Source: Deltaproteobacteria bacterium (lineage in GTDB: Bacteria; Desulfobacterota; Desulfobulbia; Desulfobulbales; SURF-16). Taken from it: a stretch of 64,000 nucleotides of DNA. The translations under genes were made by a program, and so were the position numbers. The notes under the pieces were generated by a model. The model had not been told where the DNA came from and made no database searches. It was given only the letters and a program-made list of their open reading frames with translations. Positions 1 through 8,853 of the stretch are shown here, one piece after another. Within the stretch, counting starts at the first letter, position 1, and each line of letters starts with the position of its first letter. The DNA lies in the NCBI GenBank assembly GCA_016219175.1, contig JACRCD010000076.1, forward strand, positions 1 to 64,000. Reading direction: 5' to 3'.

Positions 1-2
1 CT

Positions 3-92
3 GACAGCCGATCCGGTGGGCGTACGGAAATTGATAAATTGATGGCCAAGATACACGAATGTAGTGCCACTACGAAAAATTTAAAGACGTAA
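3..92 (+). CDS. possible C-terminal fragment of an upstream gene
   Basis: An open frame enters from the left edge and stops with TAA at 90-92, giving about 29 residues that end in a polar, lysine-rich tail (GRTEIDKLMAKIHE in the middle). It would be convergent with the cpoB gene. The fragment is too short to assign to a family and could be chance. It is listed only because the first 160 bases hold no other gene. Confidence 0.25.
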   Translation, partial: DSRSGGRTEIDKLMAKIHECSATTKNLKT

Positions 93-160
93 CGTGCTGA
101 TTATATTAGGCAAATAATTTATGCTGTTAAACTTGGGTTAATAAACCATCAGTCAGCGTT

Positions 161-1192
161 TCATTTCGCCAGTTCCTGCAGCTTTTTTTTCGCGGCTTCA
201 ACCTGATCGCTTTTCGGATACTCATCCAGGATTTTTTTGTAAACAATTTTGGCTGTATCCGCATCCTGGAGATTCTCAAACGCCATAGCCTGTTTATAGA
301 GAGCAGCAGGGGCCTTGGTATGGTTGGGGAAATCTGCTATAACGTTCTGGTATTCCAGAATGGCAAGAGCATATTCATTTTGATTGTAAAGGCAATCTCC
401 GACCCAGAAACGGGCGCTGACGGCCAGATCCTCTTTTGGATTTTTTTGGATGAATTCGCCGAAGAGATTCTGCGCCTCCTTATATTTTTTCGCCTTAAAG
501 AGTTCCAGGGCCTGATCATACATTTTCTGGCCGGAACCCTGAGGAGGGGGGGGGGCACTTGCAGAGCTACTGCCGCCGCTCTCCGCAGGTGGCTGTTTTT
601 TTGCTTCCCCAGGTGTTTTCTTGGCTTTTTCCGGGGTTATTTCCCGCGGTTGGGATGCGCTCTTCATGGCTATTTCAGCTTTTTTTCTCGCCTCCTCCGC
701 CGCGATCGTCGCAGCGCGAGCCTGTTCTTCCTTCATATCGGCCAGATTCGAATCGACAGAAGAGAGACGAGTGTCAATTTGCGTGGCGCTTGATTCAACC
801 GTGCCGATTCTATCCTGTAATTCCGTGGCATGTTTTTCGGTTTTCTCTTGAACCGTCTTCAATTCATCCTGTAGATTTTTATTTTCTGACTGCAAACTGC
901 GGTACCTGTGTCGAGATTCGTCAAGCTCGCCTTTGACCTGCATCAATTCTGTATTGAGACGGTCAAAATTACTGCTCAACCCTGCCTGTTGTTTTCGCAC
1001 AAGCTCAACAGAGGCGCCAGCCCCGCTTTGCAGTTCCTTAACCTCGTTTTCAACCGCCACCATTCTGTTATCCATGTTGCGAATCTGCATTTCAAGACTT
1101 CGGAAATCCTGAGCCGTAACACACCCGGAAAGAAAAGGAAGCAGTCCGATGGCCAAAATCGTCAGATGAGAGCCGGAAAAATATTTCTTCAT
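161..1192 (-). CDS. cpoB: Tol-Pal system protein YbgF/CpoB, TPR lipoprotein
   Basis: This is a 343-residue periplasmic partner of the Tol system; in E. coli CpoB coordinates Tol constriction with peptidoglycan synthesis. The N-terminus is a lipoprotein signal with a lipobox ending LSGC, placing the acylated cysteine at residue 24. Residues about 27-165 are predicted coiled coil, followed by an Ala/Lys/Pro/Ser-rich linker to about 222. The C-terminus (about 223-343) contains three tetratricopeptide repeats of the YbgF type (QALELFKAKKYKEAQNLF and two relatives). It is the last gene of the Tol cluster, 64 bp after tolB. Oddities are the lipobox, which E. coli CpoB lacks, and a run of nine C (minus strand) coding for Pro-Pro-Pro in the linker. 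Confidence 0.9.
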   Translation of the reverse strand: MKKYFSGSHLTILAIGLLPFLSGCVTAQDFRSLEMQIRNMDNRMVAVENEVKELQSGAGASVELVRKQQAGLSSNFDRLNTELMQVKGELDESRHRYRSLQSENKNLQDELKTVQEKTEKHATELQDRIGTVESSATQIDTRLSSVDSNLADMKEEQARAATIAAEEARKKAEIAMKSASQPREITPEKAKKTPGEAKKQPPAESGGSSSASAPPPPQGSGQKMYDQALELFKAKKYKEAQNLFGEFIQKNPKEDLAVSARFWVGDCLYNQNEYALAILEYQNVIADFPNHTKAPAALYKQAMAFENLQDADTAKIVYKKILDEYPKSDQVEAAKKKLQELAK

Positions 1193-1256
1193 CGTGTCCT
1201 CTTTATTAGCAAATTAATCCGAATTGTATCTGTAGGATACTAGTTTGGATCAACTC

Positions 1257-2645
1257 TCAGTTCATCCTGTTTGACCACTGAGGAGTTGTCTGGTTTCCTT
1301 CAAAAGAATATAATTGACGCATATCCTTGCCATTCTGAGAAATCACATACAATTTTTTCTGGGAATTGACCGCTCTGCTGAACACAATCAGCCTTGAGTC
1401 CGGTGACCAGCTTGGGGCTTCATGATCTCCGGCGGAGCTGGTTAGTTGAACCGGTTGTCCTCCCTCGGGTGATATCTTAAAAAGCTGATACCTCCCATCG
1501 TCCTTGCCGGTATAGGCAATCCATTTACCATCGGGAGACCAGGCCGGTGTGGTATTTTCATTGCCCTGGTAGGTGATTCTGTTAACGGTGCCTGATTTAT
1601 AATCCATGATATAAACCTGAGGTTCTCCGGTTCGGTCCGAGACAAAGGCCAGTTTGCTGCCATCGGGTGAAAAGCACGGGGCGACATTTAATCCGGCATT
1701 GGTTGTAAGCCGCCGGACAACTGAACCATCAGTGCTGAGCTGGTAAAGATCAGGATTGCCATCCTTGCTTAAGGTGACCACCAACGAGTCGCCGTTTGGG
1801 GTCCAGGCCGGGGCCATATTGAGGCCGGATCTTCTGGAAAAGGCCTGGGTTGTCTTGTCCTGGGAAAGTTCGGTTATGTAAAGATTGGCATTGCCGCGGT
1901 GATAAGAGGTGTAAGCAAGTTTTTTGTTGTCAGGAGAAAAACGAGGCGAGACAGCCAAAAATTTATGTCTTGTCACCTGACGAACGGAATCGCCGAAGAT
2001 GTCAACCAGGAAAATCTCCTTCTGTCCGGTCTTGTCAGACACAAAGGCAATTTTGGTATCACATACTCCGGGAATACCCGTAAGTTTTTCAATGATCGCA
2101 TCACAAAATTTAAGGACCATTTGTTTACGTTTATTCCAGGGGAAAGTATATTTGAGACCAAGAATCATTTTCCCTTCAAGCACGTCGGTCAGCCTCATTT
2201 CCATAACTACGTTGTCGGCGCTGCCGGCATACTGGACCGTTACGACAAAATCAGCACCGACATTGGCCCAATCAGCGTCCTGTCTTCCACCGTATGAGGT
2301 GGGGGAAATCGTTTTAATGAAACCATGAAAATCAAGGGCCTTGGAGGCCAGCATGGCAAGCTCCTGTCCAGCCTGCTGGATTTCATTGGGCCTGTTGCTG
2401 TCTACAAAATAGGGAACGGCAACAGGTATCTTTTTGAATTCGGCAGAGGTGATGTCAAGATTGACCCTTTTGCCTGCCCAGGCAGATGAAAAAGGCAACA
2501 AAAGCAGGATGGTCAGTAAGGCGAGCCCGGCAGAACCGGCTACGATTCTTGGCGTAAAAATTTTGCTGATCATTCCAATCAGAGATATATCTGAGAGACG
2601 CTTTCTCAGAGTAAAGATGTAACAGTCTAAAATTTTCTCTTTCAT
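1257..2645 (-). CDS. tolB: Tol-Pal system beta-propeller protein TolB
   Basis: This is a periplasmic protein that links the TolQRA motor to peptidoglycan-bound lipoproteins. An N-terminal TolB amino domain (about 60-190) is followed by repeated propeller blades with the typical SPDGxxLAF and SPDGKWIAYTG signatures up to the C-terminus. The 462 residues are slightly longer than usual. The first 24 residues precede a better signal peptide that begins at an ATG at 2573 (charged n-region, hydrophobic core, SSAWA cleavage site). The true start may therefore be 2573. The gene lies 34 bp after tolA and directly before cpoB. A pal gene, normally next, is absent. Confidence 0.95.
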   Translation of the reverse strand: MKEKILDCYIFTLRKRLSDISLIGMISKIFTPRIVAGSAGLALLTILLLLPFSSAWAGKRVNLDITSAEFKKIPVAVPYFVDSNRPNEIQQAGQELAMLASKALDFHGFIKTISPTSYGGRQDADWANVGADFVVTVQYAGSADNVVMEMRLTDVLEGKMILGLKYTFPWNKRKQMVLKFCDAIIEKLTGIPGVCDTKIAFVSDKTGQKEIFLVDIFGDSVRQVTRHKFLAVSPRFSPDNKKLAYTSYHRGNANLYITELSQDKTTQAFSRRSGLNMAPAWTPNGDSLVVTLSKDGNPDLYQLSTDGSVVRRLTTNAGLNVAPCFSPDGSKLAFVSDRTGEPQVYIMDYKSGTVNRITYQGNENTTPAWSPDGKWIAYTGKDDGRYQLFKISPEGGQPVQLTSSAGDHEAPSWSPDSRLIVFSRAVNSQKKLYVISQNGKDMRQLYSFEGNQTTPQWSNRMN

Positions 2646-2679
2646 ATGGTAAGTTAACTCGTGTGATATATTGATGATG

Positions 2680-3657
2680 TTATTCTAAACCGCTTGGATG
2701 AAATACGAGCCCGATTTCCAGTTCGCTTTCGTCTAAATTTTCAGGGAATGGCGGTAACGGAAACGATTCTTTCAATGTTTTTTCGACAAATTGGTTGAAG
2801 ATGCTATTGTCTGATTTCACTTCAAAAAAGTGATCCGTCACCTCTCCATCACGTTGCACTTTGACCACCACCACGGCTTTCAGATCCTTTTTCCAATCCT
2901 GTGTCTCGGGCAATTTCCAGTGTTCGTGTATCTTTTGCGATACGGCAATATAGTACAGTCTCAGGGCGGCATCAAGTTTTGCGCTGCCGCCTCCCGTGGC
3001 GCCGGCGCCGGTGGTTGATTGTGTGGAAGAAGATGGCGGCGCTGTCCGGCGAGCGTGTATCGAATCACGTATCTTGGCAAGAGCATTATCCACAGCGGCC
3101 GTTGCGGAGGCCTGAGCTTCTTTTGCTTTCTGTTCAGCCTGTTTTTTGTTCAGTTGGTTTTTGATGCGATTAAGCGCCTGGTCAATTTTTACATCTTGAT
3201 TCTTATCCGGCTTGACCTCTTTTTTTGGTTTTATCTCTTTTTTCACCTGACGCGGCTTGAGACTGACAACCTCTCCAGTAGACGTGCTTATTGTTTCGGG
3301 CGCGGGAGCTATTTTTTCCACCACGGCAGGCGGTTCTTTTACCGGCGGCGGTTCAACTTCTTTTACTTCTGGCGGAGGAACCTCTTTGGGCTTCTTGATC
3401 TCAGGAGGAGCGGGTGGAGCAGGGGGGGCTTCCTGCTTGGCGGGCCCGGGTTCGCTCATTTCGAAAAGATTTACCGTATAGATTTCTTCATTATTCCGTT
3501 CAAATTTGAAAAAAGAAGCAGGAAGCAACATGAGAACAATAACCAACAGATGGATACATATTGCCAGAATAATGGGTTTTTTCCATAGCTCTTCCGTGTA
3601 GCGCTCTATTGTTAGGAATTCGTCGGACTCTGAAGGGGCGTCTGAAAATGGTGACAT
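2680..3657 (-). CDS. tolA: TolA/TonB-type energy transducer
   Basis: This is an inner-membrane protein of 325 residues that spans the periplasm and transmits proton-motive force from TolQR to the outer membrane. A cytoplasmic N-terminus is followed by one membrane helix at about 29-52. A Pro/Glu/Lys-rich stretch comes next (about 75-150, many PPPEVK-like units), then an Ala/Lys helical region (about 150-205). The C-terminal TonB/TolA domain (about 225-325) contains YYIAVSQKIHEHWKLPE. The assignment to TolA rather than TonB rests on its position between tolR and tolB. It starts 3 bp after the tolR stop, so the two are translationally close. Confidence 0.88.
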   Translation of the reverse strand: MSPFSDAPSESDEFLTIERYTEELWKKPIILAICIHLLVIVLMLLPASFFKFERNNEEIYTVNLFEMSEPGPAKQEAPPAPPAPPEIKKPKEVPPPEVKEVEPPPVKEPPAVVEKIAPAPETISTSTGEVVSLKPRQVKKEIKPKKEVKPDKNQDVKIDQALNRIKNQLNKKQAEQKAKEAQASATAAVDNALAKIRDSIHARRTAPPSSSTQSTTGAGATGGGSAKLDAALRLYYIAVSQKIHEHWKLPETQDWKKDLKAVVVVKVQRDGEVTDHFFEVKSDNSIFNQFVEKTLKESFPLPPFPENLDESELEIGLVFHPSGLE

Positions 3658-3660
3658 GCC

Positions 3661-4086
3661 TCACCGTTTCATCTCAACCGGCAAGGTTACCATGCCGAGT
3701 TTATTAAAGCCCGCATCCTTCACATCAGCCATAACCTGGGCGACTATACCATAGGGCACGTCTTTGTCAGCCTTTAAAAGAATTGTTTTGTCGGGATCTG
3801 TCTGGGAAAGTTTCTGTAATTCCTGGCGGAGAAGTTTCACATCCGCCTTTATTTTACCCAGGGCAATTACTCCTTTCGGATCAATGGATATGATGACAGG
3901 GTTTTCATCCTGTCTCAGGGGTTTTGCCGTTGTCTCCGGCAGGTTCACATCAACGCCTTGGGTCATCATTGGCGCCGTTACCATAAAGATAATCAACAGC
4001 ACCAGCATGACATCCACCAGCGGGGTAACATTAATATCCGCCACCAGTCCGCGTTTACATTTTTTTTGAATTGGTCCCATCGCCAT
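3661..4086 (-). CDS. tolR: biopolymer transport protein TolR/ExbD
   Basis: This is a 141-residue inner-membrane motor subunit. One membrane helix (about 22-42) contains the conserved NVTPLVDVMLVLLIIFMV signature, including the Asp that carries protons in ExbD/TolR. The C-terminal periplasmic domain (about 60-141) has the family DKTILLKADKDVPYG segment. Length is normal. It sits 12 bp after tolQ and 3 bp before tolA, as in a standard tolQRA operon. Confidence 0.95.
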   Translation of the reverse strand: MAMGPIQKKCKRGLVADINVTPLVDVMLVLLIIFMVTAPMMTQGVDVNLPETTAKPLRQDENPVIISIDPKGVIALGKIKADVKLLRQELQKLSQTDPDKTILLKADKDVPYGIVAQVMADVKDAGFNKLGMVTLPVEMKR

Positions 4087-4098
4087 ATTTTTGATCCA

Positions 4099-4791
4099 TC
4101 AAATGCGGGAAATAAGATCTCTTTCCACAAGATTTAAGAAATCGGCGGAAAAGCTTTCCATCTTCCCCTCAAAAACTTCAACCTGATTTGCGTAAAAGTT
4201 ATAAAAAATAACCGCGGGAATCGCCACGGCAAGGCCTGCCGCCGTGGCAACCAATGCTTCGGAAATACCAGGGGCAACTACGGCAAGGGAGGCTGACCCG
4301 CGCAGGCCTATTTCCTTGAAGGATGCCATAATGCCCCATACTGTTCCGAAAAGGCCGATAAAAGGGGTTGAACTGCCGGCTGTGGCAAGCAGGGAGAGGG
4401 ACCTGCTCAGCTGAAAGGATTCCTTGCCAACAGCTTTTTGCAATACCCTTTTCAGGTTATTCATGCCGGCCAGCCGCATCTCCAGAGTTTGCGATTCCTC
4501 GTTACTTTTTCTCTTGCCGATTTTCTGCAGTTCAGCATACCCTGACCTGAAAATTGCCGATTCCGGACACAGGGAAATCTCAAGGGCGGACTTGTATGCT
4601 TCCGCAAGGTTTTTGCTACTCCAGAATTTATCAAGAAATTTCTGTGACTCTCCCCGGACTTTTCTGAAAAGCATGAATTTTTGAAAAACAACATACCATG
4701 ATATAAGCGAAAAAAAGAGGAGCATGAGCATAACAAATTTAACTACAAGTCCTGCATTCCAGAACATTGCGAAAATATTAACTTCTTGCAC
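4099..4791 (-). CDS. tolQ: MotA/TolQ/ExbB proton channel family protein
   Basis: This 230-residue inner-membrane stator subunit assembles with TolR to use proton-motive force and energise TolA. Three membrane helices are visible at about 14-40, 130-160 and 172-200. The second has the family motif TPFIGLFGTVWGIM, and the third begins ISEALVATAAGLAVAIPAV. Length is normal for TolQ. It is the first gene of the tolQRA-tolB-cpoB cluster; the promoter must lie in the intergenic region shared with the divergent hom gene. Confidence 0.95.
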   Translation of the reverse strand: MQEVNIFAMFWNAGLVVKFVMLMLLFFSLISWYVVFQKFMLFRKVRGESQKFLDKFWSSKNLAEAYKSALEISLCPESAIFRSGYAELQKIGKRKSNEESQTLEMRLAGMNNLKRVLQKAVGKESFQLSRSLSLLATAGSSTPFIGLFGTVWGIMASFKEIGLRGSASLAVVAPGISEALVATAAGLAVAIPAVIFYNFYANQVEVFEGKMESFSADFLNLVERDLISRI

Positions 4792-5216
4792 GATTCATTC
4801 CTTTCAAAAGCTGTTTTCTATTTTTTTAGGAGAATACTCAGAAACAAGCGGGGAGAATATTCATAGTGATCATCAATCATTGAAAATGTTCAACTCTTTA
4901 TATATATTTTTACAACTATTTCAAGGTATTTTTATTTTAATATCCGCCGATGCCGCAAAAAGGCGTTTATCTGTCGGTTTGTGCCGCGCAACTCCTTGAT
5001 TTGCCGTGCGCTTTGAATCCATTTCGGTGCTTTCCGCGGCGGCATCATGTATCGCTAAAATCAATAGCGATACACCTTGGTGGAATCGTGTTTTCATGTT
5101 TTTTAGTTATATTTTTTGACATCATTCATTAAAGCAGGTAAATGTATACGATTTTTCTAACACCGCAGGGTTAAAACGATTCCATAGATAAAACATCACG
5201 AAAGGCAGCTGGAGAT
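4792..5216. other. divergent intergenic region with a GC-rich structured core
   Basis: This 425-bp spacer separates tolQ (minus) from hom (plus) and must hold both promoters. The flanks are AT-rich. A GC-rich core at about 4942-5075 has complementary arms GATGCCGC at 4949-4956 and GCGGCATC at 5039-5046, with GCGCA/TGCGC inside. These are followed by a perfect hairpin with 8-bp arms, GTATCGCT at 5049-5056 and AGCGATAC at 5066-5073. This could be a structured leader or small RNA; no known riboswitch was recognised. No convincing protein gene is seen here. Confidence 0.45.
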
Positions 5217-6527
5217 ATGAAGGAAATAAAGGTTGGACTTATAGGGTTTGGCACGGTTGGCAGTGGCACGGCTCAGGTGCTGTATGAGCAGGCCAGCCGC
5301 ATTCAAAAGAGGACAGGCGCATCCATCATTCTGAAAAAGGTGGCTGATATATCCATAGAGAGTTTGCCAAGCCACTTAAGCTCCACGCAATTGACCCGGG
5401 ATGCGGCGGATATTATCGATGATCCTGATATTGATATAGTCATTGAGCTTATCGGCGGAACCACCATTGCCAAAAAGTTTATCCTTGCCGCGATAGCTAA
5501 AGGTAAGCATGTTGTTACGGCAAACAAGGCCTTACTGTCCGAGCACGGCAAGGAAATATTCGCCGCTGCTGCTGAGAAAAACGTGGAGATCGGCTTTGAG
5601 GCCAGCGTCGGAGGGGGTATCCCGCTGATCAAAACAGTAAAGGAAGGGCTTGTCGCCAATAAAATATTATCCATCATGGGGATTATGAATGGCACGGCTA
5701 ATTACATTCTTACCCAGATGACCGATCACGGCATTGCCTTTGACAAGGTATTAAAGGATGCGCAAAAAAAAGGATACGCCGAGGCTGATCCGACCTATGA
5801 TGTGGAAGGGATTGATACCGCCCATAAGCTCGTCATTCTCATGACCCTGTCCTACGGGATGGATGTCCGGCTCGCTGACATAAACTGCGAAGGCATTTCG
5901 CGCATTGAACCGATTGACATCCAATTTGCCAGGGAATTCGGCTACAGAATCAAGCTGCTGGCCATAAGCCGAAACCATGGTGACCACGTCGAGGCAAGAG
6001 TGCATCCGACAATGGTGCCGGAAAAACACATGCTTGCCAATATCAACGGCCCATACAACGGGTTTTATTTTACCGGGGATATGGTTGAAAATGTGCTGCT
6101 GTATGGTAAGGGTGCGGGCAAGATGCCAACGGGAAGCGCCGTGGCCGCGGATGTTATCGATATTGCCAGGGATATCATGTTTCATGCCATAAACAGGGTA
6201 CCCAGTCTCTCCTACCAGCATCAACATATCGCACCGAGACGAATTACTCCCATGGAGGAGCTCCGTAGTCCCTATTATTTCAGATTCACAACCCATGACA
6301 AGCCCGGCGTTTTGTCAACAATATCCGGTATTCTCGGCAAATATGATATCAGCATAGAGTCTGTGATTCAGAAGGGCAGGGAAAAGAAAGGGAATGTTCC
6401 CATCGTCATGCGTACCTATGAAGCCAGTGAGGCCTCGGTGCGAAAAGCCCTGAGCGAGATCAATGGTCTGGACACGACCATGGCCGAGACGGTGAAGATA
6501 CGAATTTTGGTTGATGATGGGAAATAA
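5217..6527 (+). CDS. hom: homoserine dehydrogenase
   Basis: It reduces aspartate semialdehyde to homoserine, the branch toward threonine and methionine. The N-terminal Rossmann domain carries the GFGTVGSG nucleotide-binding loop at about 10-17. The catalytic domain (about 140-320) includes GIMNGTANYILT and the family segment KKGYAEADPTYDVEGID. A C-terminal ACT domain (about 355-430, KPGVLSTISGILGKYDISI) suggests feedback control by threonine. The 436 residues are typical for the ACT-containing form. A ribosome site, GGAG, lies just before the ATG at 5217. The 3' end overlaps the start of the phosphoglycerate mutase gene. Confidence 0.97.
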   Translation: MKEIKVGLIGFGTVGSGTAQVLYEQASRIQKRTGASIILKKVADISIESLPSHLSSTQLTRDAADIIDDPDIDIVIELIGGTTIAKKFILAAIAKGKHVVTANKALLSEHGKEIFAAAAEKNVEIGFEASVGGGIPLIKTVKEGLVANKILSIMGIMNGTANYILTQMTDHGIAFDKVLKDAQKKGYAEADPTYDVEGIDTAHKLVILMTLSYGMDVRLADINCEGISRIEPIDIQFAREFGYRIKLLAISRNHGDHVEARVHPTMVPEKHMLANINGPYNGFYFTGDMVENVLLYGKGAGKMPTGSAVAADVIDIARDIMFHAINRVPSLSYQHQHIAPRRITPMEELRSPYYFRFTTHDKPGVLSTISGILGKYDISIESVIQKGREKKGNVPIVMRTYEASEASVRKALSEINGLDTTMAETVKIRILVDDGK

Positions 6528-7728
6528 AGTGAAATATATCATCCTGGTCGGAGACGGTATCGGTGACCTGCCGGTTGATGAATTAGCCGGCAAAACACCT
6601 CTTGAGTACGCCCATACTCCGGCCATGGATTTTGTGGCCCGCCACGGGGTTATCGGCCGGCTGCAAACCGTGCCGGAGGGTTTTCCCCCGGGAAGCGATG
6701 TGGCAAACTTGTCTCTTCTTGGCTACAGGCCCGAGAAAATCTATACCGGACGATCTCCCTTAGAGGCGGCAAGCCTGGGAGTCAATCTCCATGAGAAGGA
6801 AATCGCCTTTCGCTGCAATCTTGTCAATATGACGCATAACGGCGACAGGGTTACCATGGTGGATTACAGTGGCGGCCACATTGACACCGCCAGCGCCAGT
6901 GAACTGATCGCGGCAATAAACGCGCGAATTTCCAGCAAGGTCTTCACTCTTTATCCTGGGGTCAGCTATCGCCACCTTTTTGTCTACAGAGGAGATATTG
7001 AAGGTCTGGTTACCGTTCCTCCCCATGATCACACAGGACAGGACGTGACGCGGTTCTGGAAAATCTATGAACAGTATCCGGACCTGAGGGATTTCCTAAA
7101 AAAAGCCGGCGAAATCCTGCCAAGCCACCCGGTCAACAGAAAGCGTGAACAGCAGGGCAAGCTTCCGGCTAATGGCGTGTGGCTCTGGGGTGAGGGCAAA
7201 GCTCCCTCAATGCCGACCCTGAGAGAAAACTTCGGGATCAGCGGGGCTCTGATTTCCGCGGTTGATCTGCTGAAAGGGATAGGAGTTTATGCCGGGATGG
7301 AGATTGTTCATGTGCCCGGCGCCACGGGTTATCTTGATACCAACTACCAGGGCAAGGTAGATGCGGCGCTGAAGGCCCTGGCTGAAAATGACCTGGTTCT
7401 TGTGCATGTGGAGGCGCCTGACGAGACTGGCCACCAGGGTCTGCTCAAGGAAAAAATTCAGGCCATTGAAGATTTTGATCAGAAAGTTGTGCAGCCTATT
7501 CTTGACGGCATGAAAGGTGGTCCTGACTTTCGCCTGGTAGTATGCATGGATCACTTCACCCCGGTCAGTTTAAAAACCCATGTCGCCGTCCCGGTGCCTG
7601 TTGCCGTGTTTGACTCACGCCGGCCGGAACAAAAAAATATGCTCTCCTACAGCGAAAAGAACGGAGCGGCTGCCGCCCTGCACTTTGCTGACGGGGAAGA
7701 GTTCTTTCATTTTCTTCTGGATAAATAG
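6514..7728 (+). CDS. apgM: cofactor-independent phosphoglycerate mutase
   Basis: It interconverts 3- and 2-phosphoglycerate through a metal-dependent phosphoserine intermediate, of the archaeal-type (ApgM) alkaline-phosphatase fold. The metal-site motif LVGDGIGDLP is at the N-terminus. The nucleophile region FPPGSDVANLSLLGY is at about 52-66 and the C-terminal metal motif HVEAPDETGHQG at about 305-316. About 404 residues is usual for the family. It overlaps hom by some 14 bp, so the two are probably translationally coupled. ATG at 6514 is used here; an ATG at 6517 is equally possible, and the TTG at 6511 is less likely. Confidence 0.93.
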   Translation: MMGNKVKYIILVGDGIGDLPVDELAGKTPLEYAHTPAMDFVARHGVIGRLQTVPEGFPPGSDVANLSLLGYRPEKIYTGRSPLEAASLGVNLHEKEIAFRCNLVNMTHNGDRVTMVDYSGGHIDTASASELIAAINARISSKVFTLYPGVSYRHLFVYRGDIEGLVTVPPHDHTGQDVTRFWKIYEQYPDLRDFLKKAGEILPSHPVNRKREQQGKLPANGVWLWGEGKAPSMPTLRENFGISGALISAVDLLKGIGVYAGMEIVHVPGATGYLDTNYQGKVDAALKALAENDLVLVHVEAPDETGHQGLLKEKIQAIEDFDQKVVQPILDGMKGGPDFRLVVCMDHFTPVSLKTHVAVPVPVAVFDSRRPEQKNMLSYSEKNGAAAALHFADGEEFFHFLLDK

Positions 7729-7742
7729 CTTGCGGGTCATCC

Positions 7743-8189
7743 ATGCCGTCATTGAAGATCAAACTCACGGATCCGGTGCATTCCTGCTCGTACAGGGTTC
7801 TCTATGGCGACACGGATGCCGGAGGGGTTGTCTATAACGCCAACTATCTTCGTTTTTTTGAATTAGGCAGATCAAGTTTCATGCGGCAGTATGTTTTTTC
7901 CTACCGGGAAATCGAGAAAGCAGGATTTATACTGCCCGTAGTTGAGACTTACTTGCGTTTTAAGGCGTCTGCCAGATACGATGATTTGCTCATTGTTCAA
8001 TCATCCATGCAGCGGATTTCCGATTTCTCCTGGAAATTCAGTCATCATATTTTAAGATCTGATGACGAGAAGCTGCTGGTCAAAGGTTTTACAGTTCACG
8101 CCTCGGTGGACATGGGTGGCAAGCTTGCCAAACTCCCGCCTGAATATATAGCAAAAATCAGGCAGGTTTCCTGCGCCCCCGACTCATAA
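7743..8189 (+). CDS. ybgC: YbgC/FadM-family acyl-CoA thioesterase
   Basis: This is a 148-residue hotdog-fold hydrolase of short or medium acyl-CoA. The diagnostic segment RVLYGDTDAGGVVYNANYL (about 18-36) contains the catalytic Asp of the 4-hydroxybenzoyl-CoA thioesterase/YbgC family. In many Gram-negatives ybgC is the first gene of the tol-pal operon. Here it lies 3 kb away on the opposite strand, 14 bp after apgM, so it is probably transcribed with hom and apgM. The substrate cannot be told from sequence. Confidence 0.9.
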   Translation: MPSLKIKLTDPVHSCSYRVLYGDTDAGGVVYNANYLRFFELGRSSFMRQYVFSYREIEKAGFILPVVETYLRFKASARYDDLLIVQSSMQRISDFSWKFSHHILRSDDEKLLVKGFTVHASVDMGGKLAKLPPEYIAKIRQVSCAPDS

Positions 8190-8284
8190 CCGCTTCCTAC
8201 TCCAAATCCCTTGACGTAACTGGCTGTTTTTTTGATCTGCCCGGAGAATAGAGGATCTTGCAAAACTAACTGACAGGATAATTG

Positions 8285-8851
8285 ATGAACGCAACTCCTC
8301 AGCCGATAGACCTGTCTGACATATTTCGTTTTCTCGCCCAATCGATGCGCTATCCCGGGCCGGAGTGGTTGAATGAACATTTCTGGTCCGCCTTATTCAC
8401 TTTGCTTGAGGAATTGCATTGGCATGAAGATCGTGAAGAATTGCGAAAGGCGCAAGCGGATGGCGAAGACTTTCTTGAAAACCTCCAGATCGAGTATACC
8501 CGTCTCTTCATCAATAGCGTGCCTCATGTCGTAGCATCCCCCTACGCCTCGGCCCATTATAAAGGGGATGGGACACTGTATGGGCAGATTGCCGAACAGA
8601 CCCAAAAAAAATACCGGGAAATGGGTTTTGATCTGGCAAGAAAAAACGATCTTCCTGACCATATCGTCTTGGAACTCGAGTTTTTAGCCATACTCTCCCA
8701 AGATTATCCTGAAGAGCAGCAGAAATTCCTGGCCACTCTTTTCACCCCGTGGTTTACAATTTTTATGCATAAAGTTTTAATGGAGAGCCGCCATCCTTAT
8801 TATGGGGTGGTGATGAAACTGATTGATTTTTTTACCAGGGAGGAGCTGTGA
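8285..8851 (+). CDS. TorD/DmsD-family molybdoenzyme chaperone
   Basis: This is a cytoplasmic chaperone that binds the Tat signal of a molybdoenzyme and helps insert the cofactor before export. The 188-residue all-helical protein has the family core LQIEYTRLFINSVPHVVASPY-like segment near residue 60 and an acidic helix LPDHIVLELEFLAIL. The chosen ATG at 8285 has an AGGA ribosome site 7 bp upstream. Its stop is only 2 bp before the start of the catalytic subunit gene, so the client is almost certainly the next product. Confidence 0.9.
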   Translation: MNATPQPIDLSDIFRFLAQSMRYPGPEWLNEHFWSALFTLLEELHWHEDREELRKAQADGEDFLENLQIEYTRLFINSVPHVVASPYASAHYKGDGTLYGQIAEQTQKKYREMGFDLARKNDLPDHIVLELEFLAILSQDYPEEQQKFLATLFTPWFTIFMHKVLMESRHPYYGVVMKLIDFFTREEL

Positions 8852-8853
8852 TT

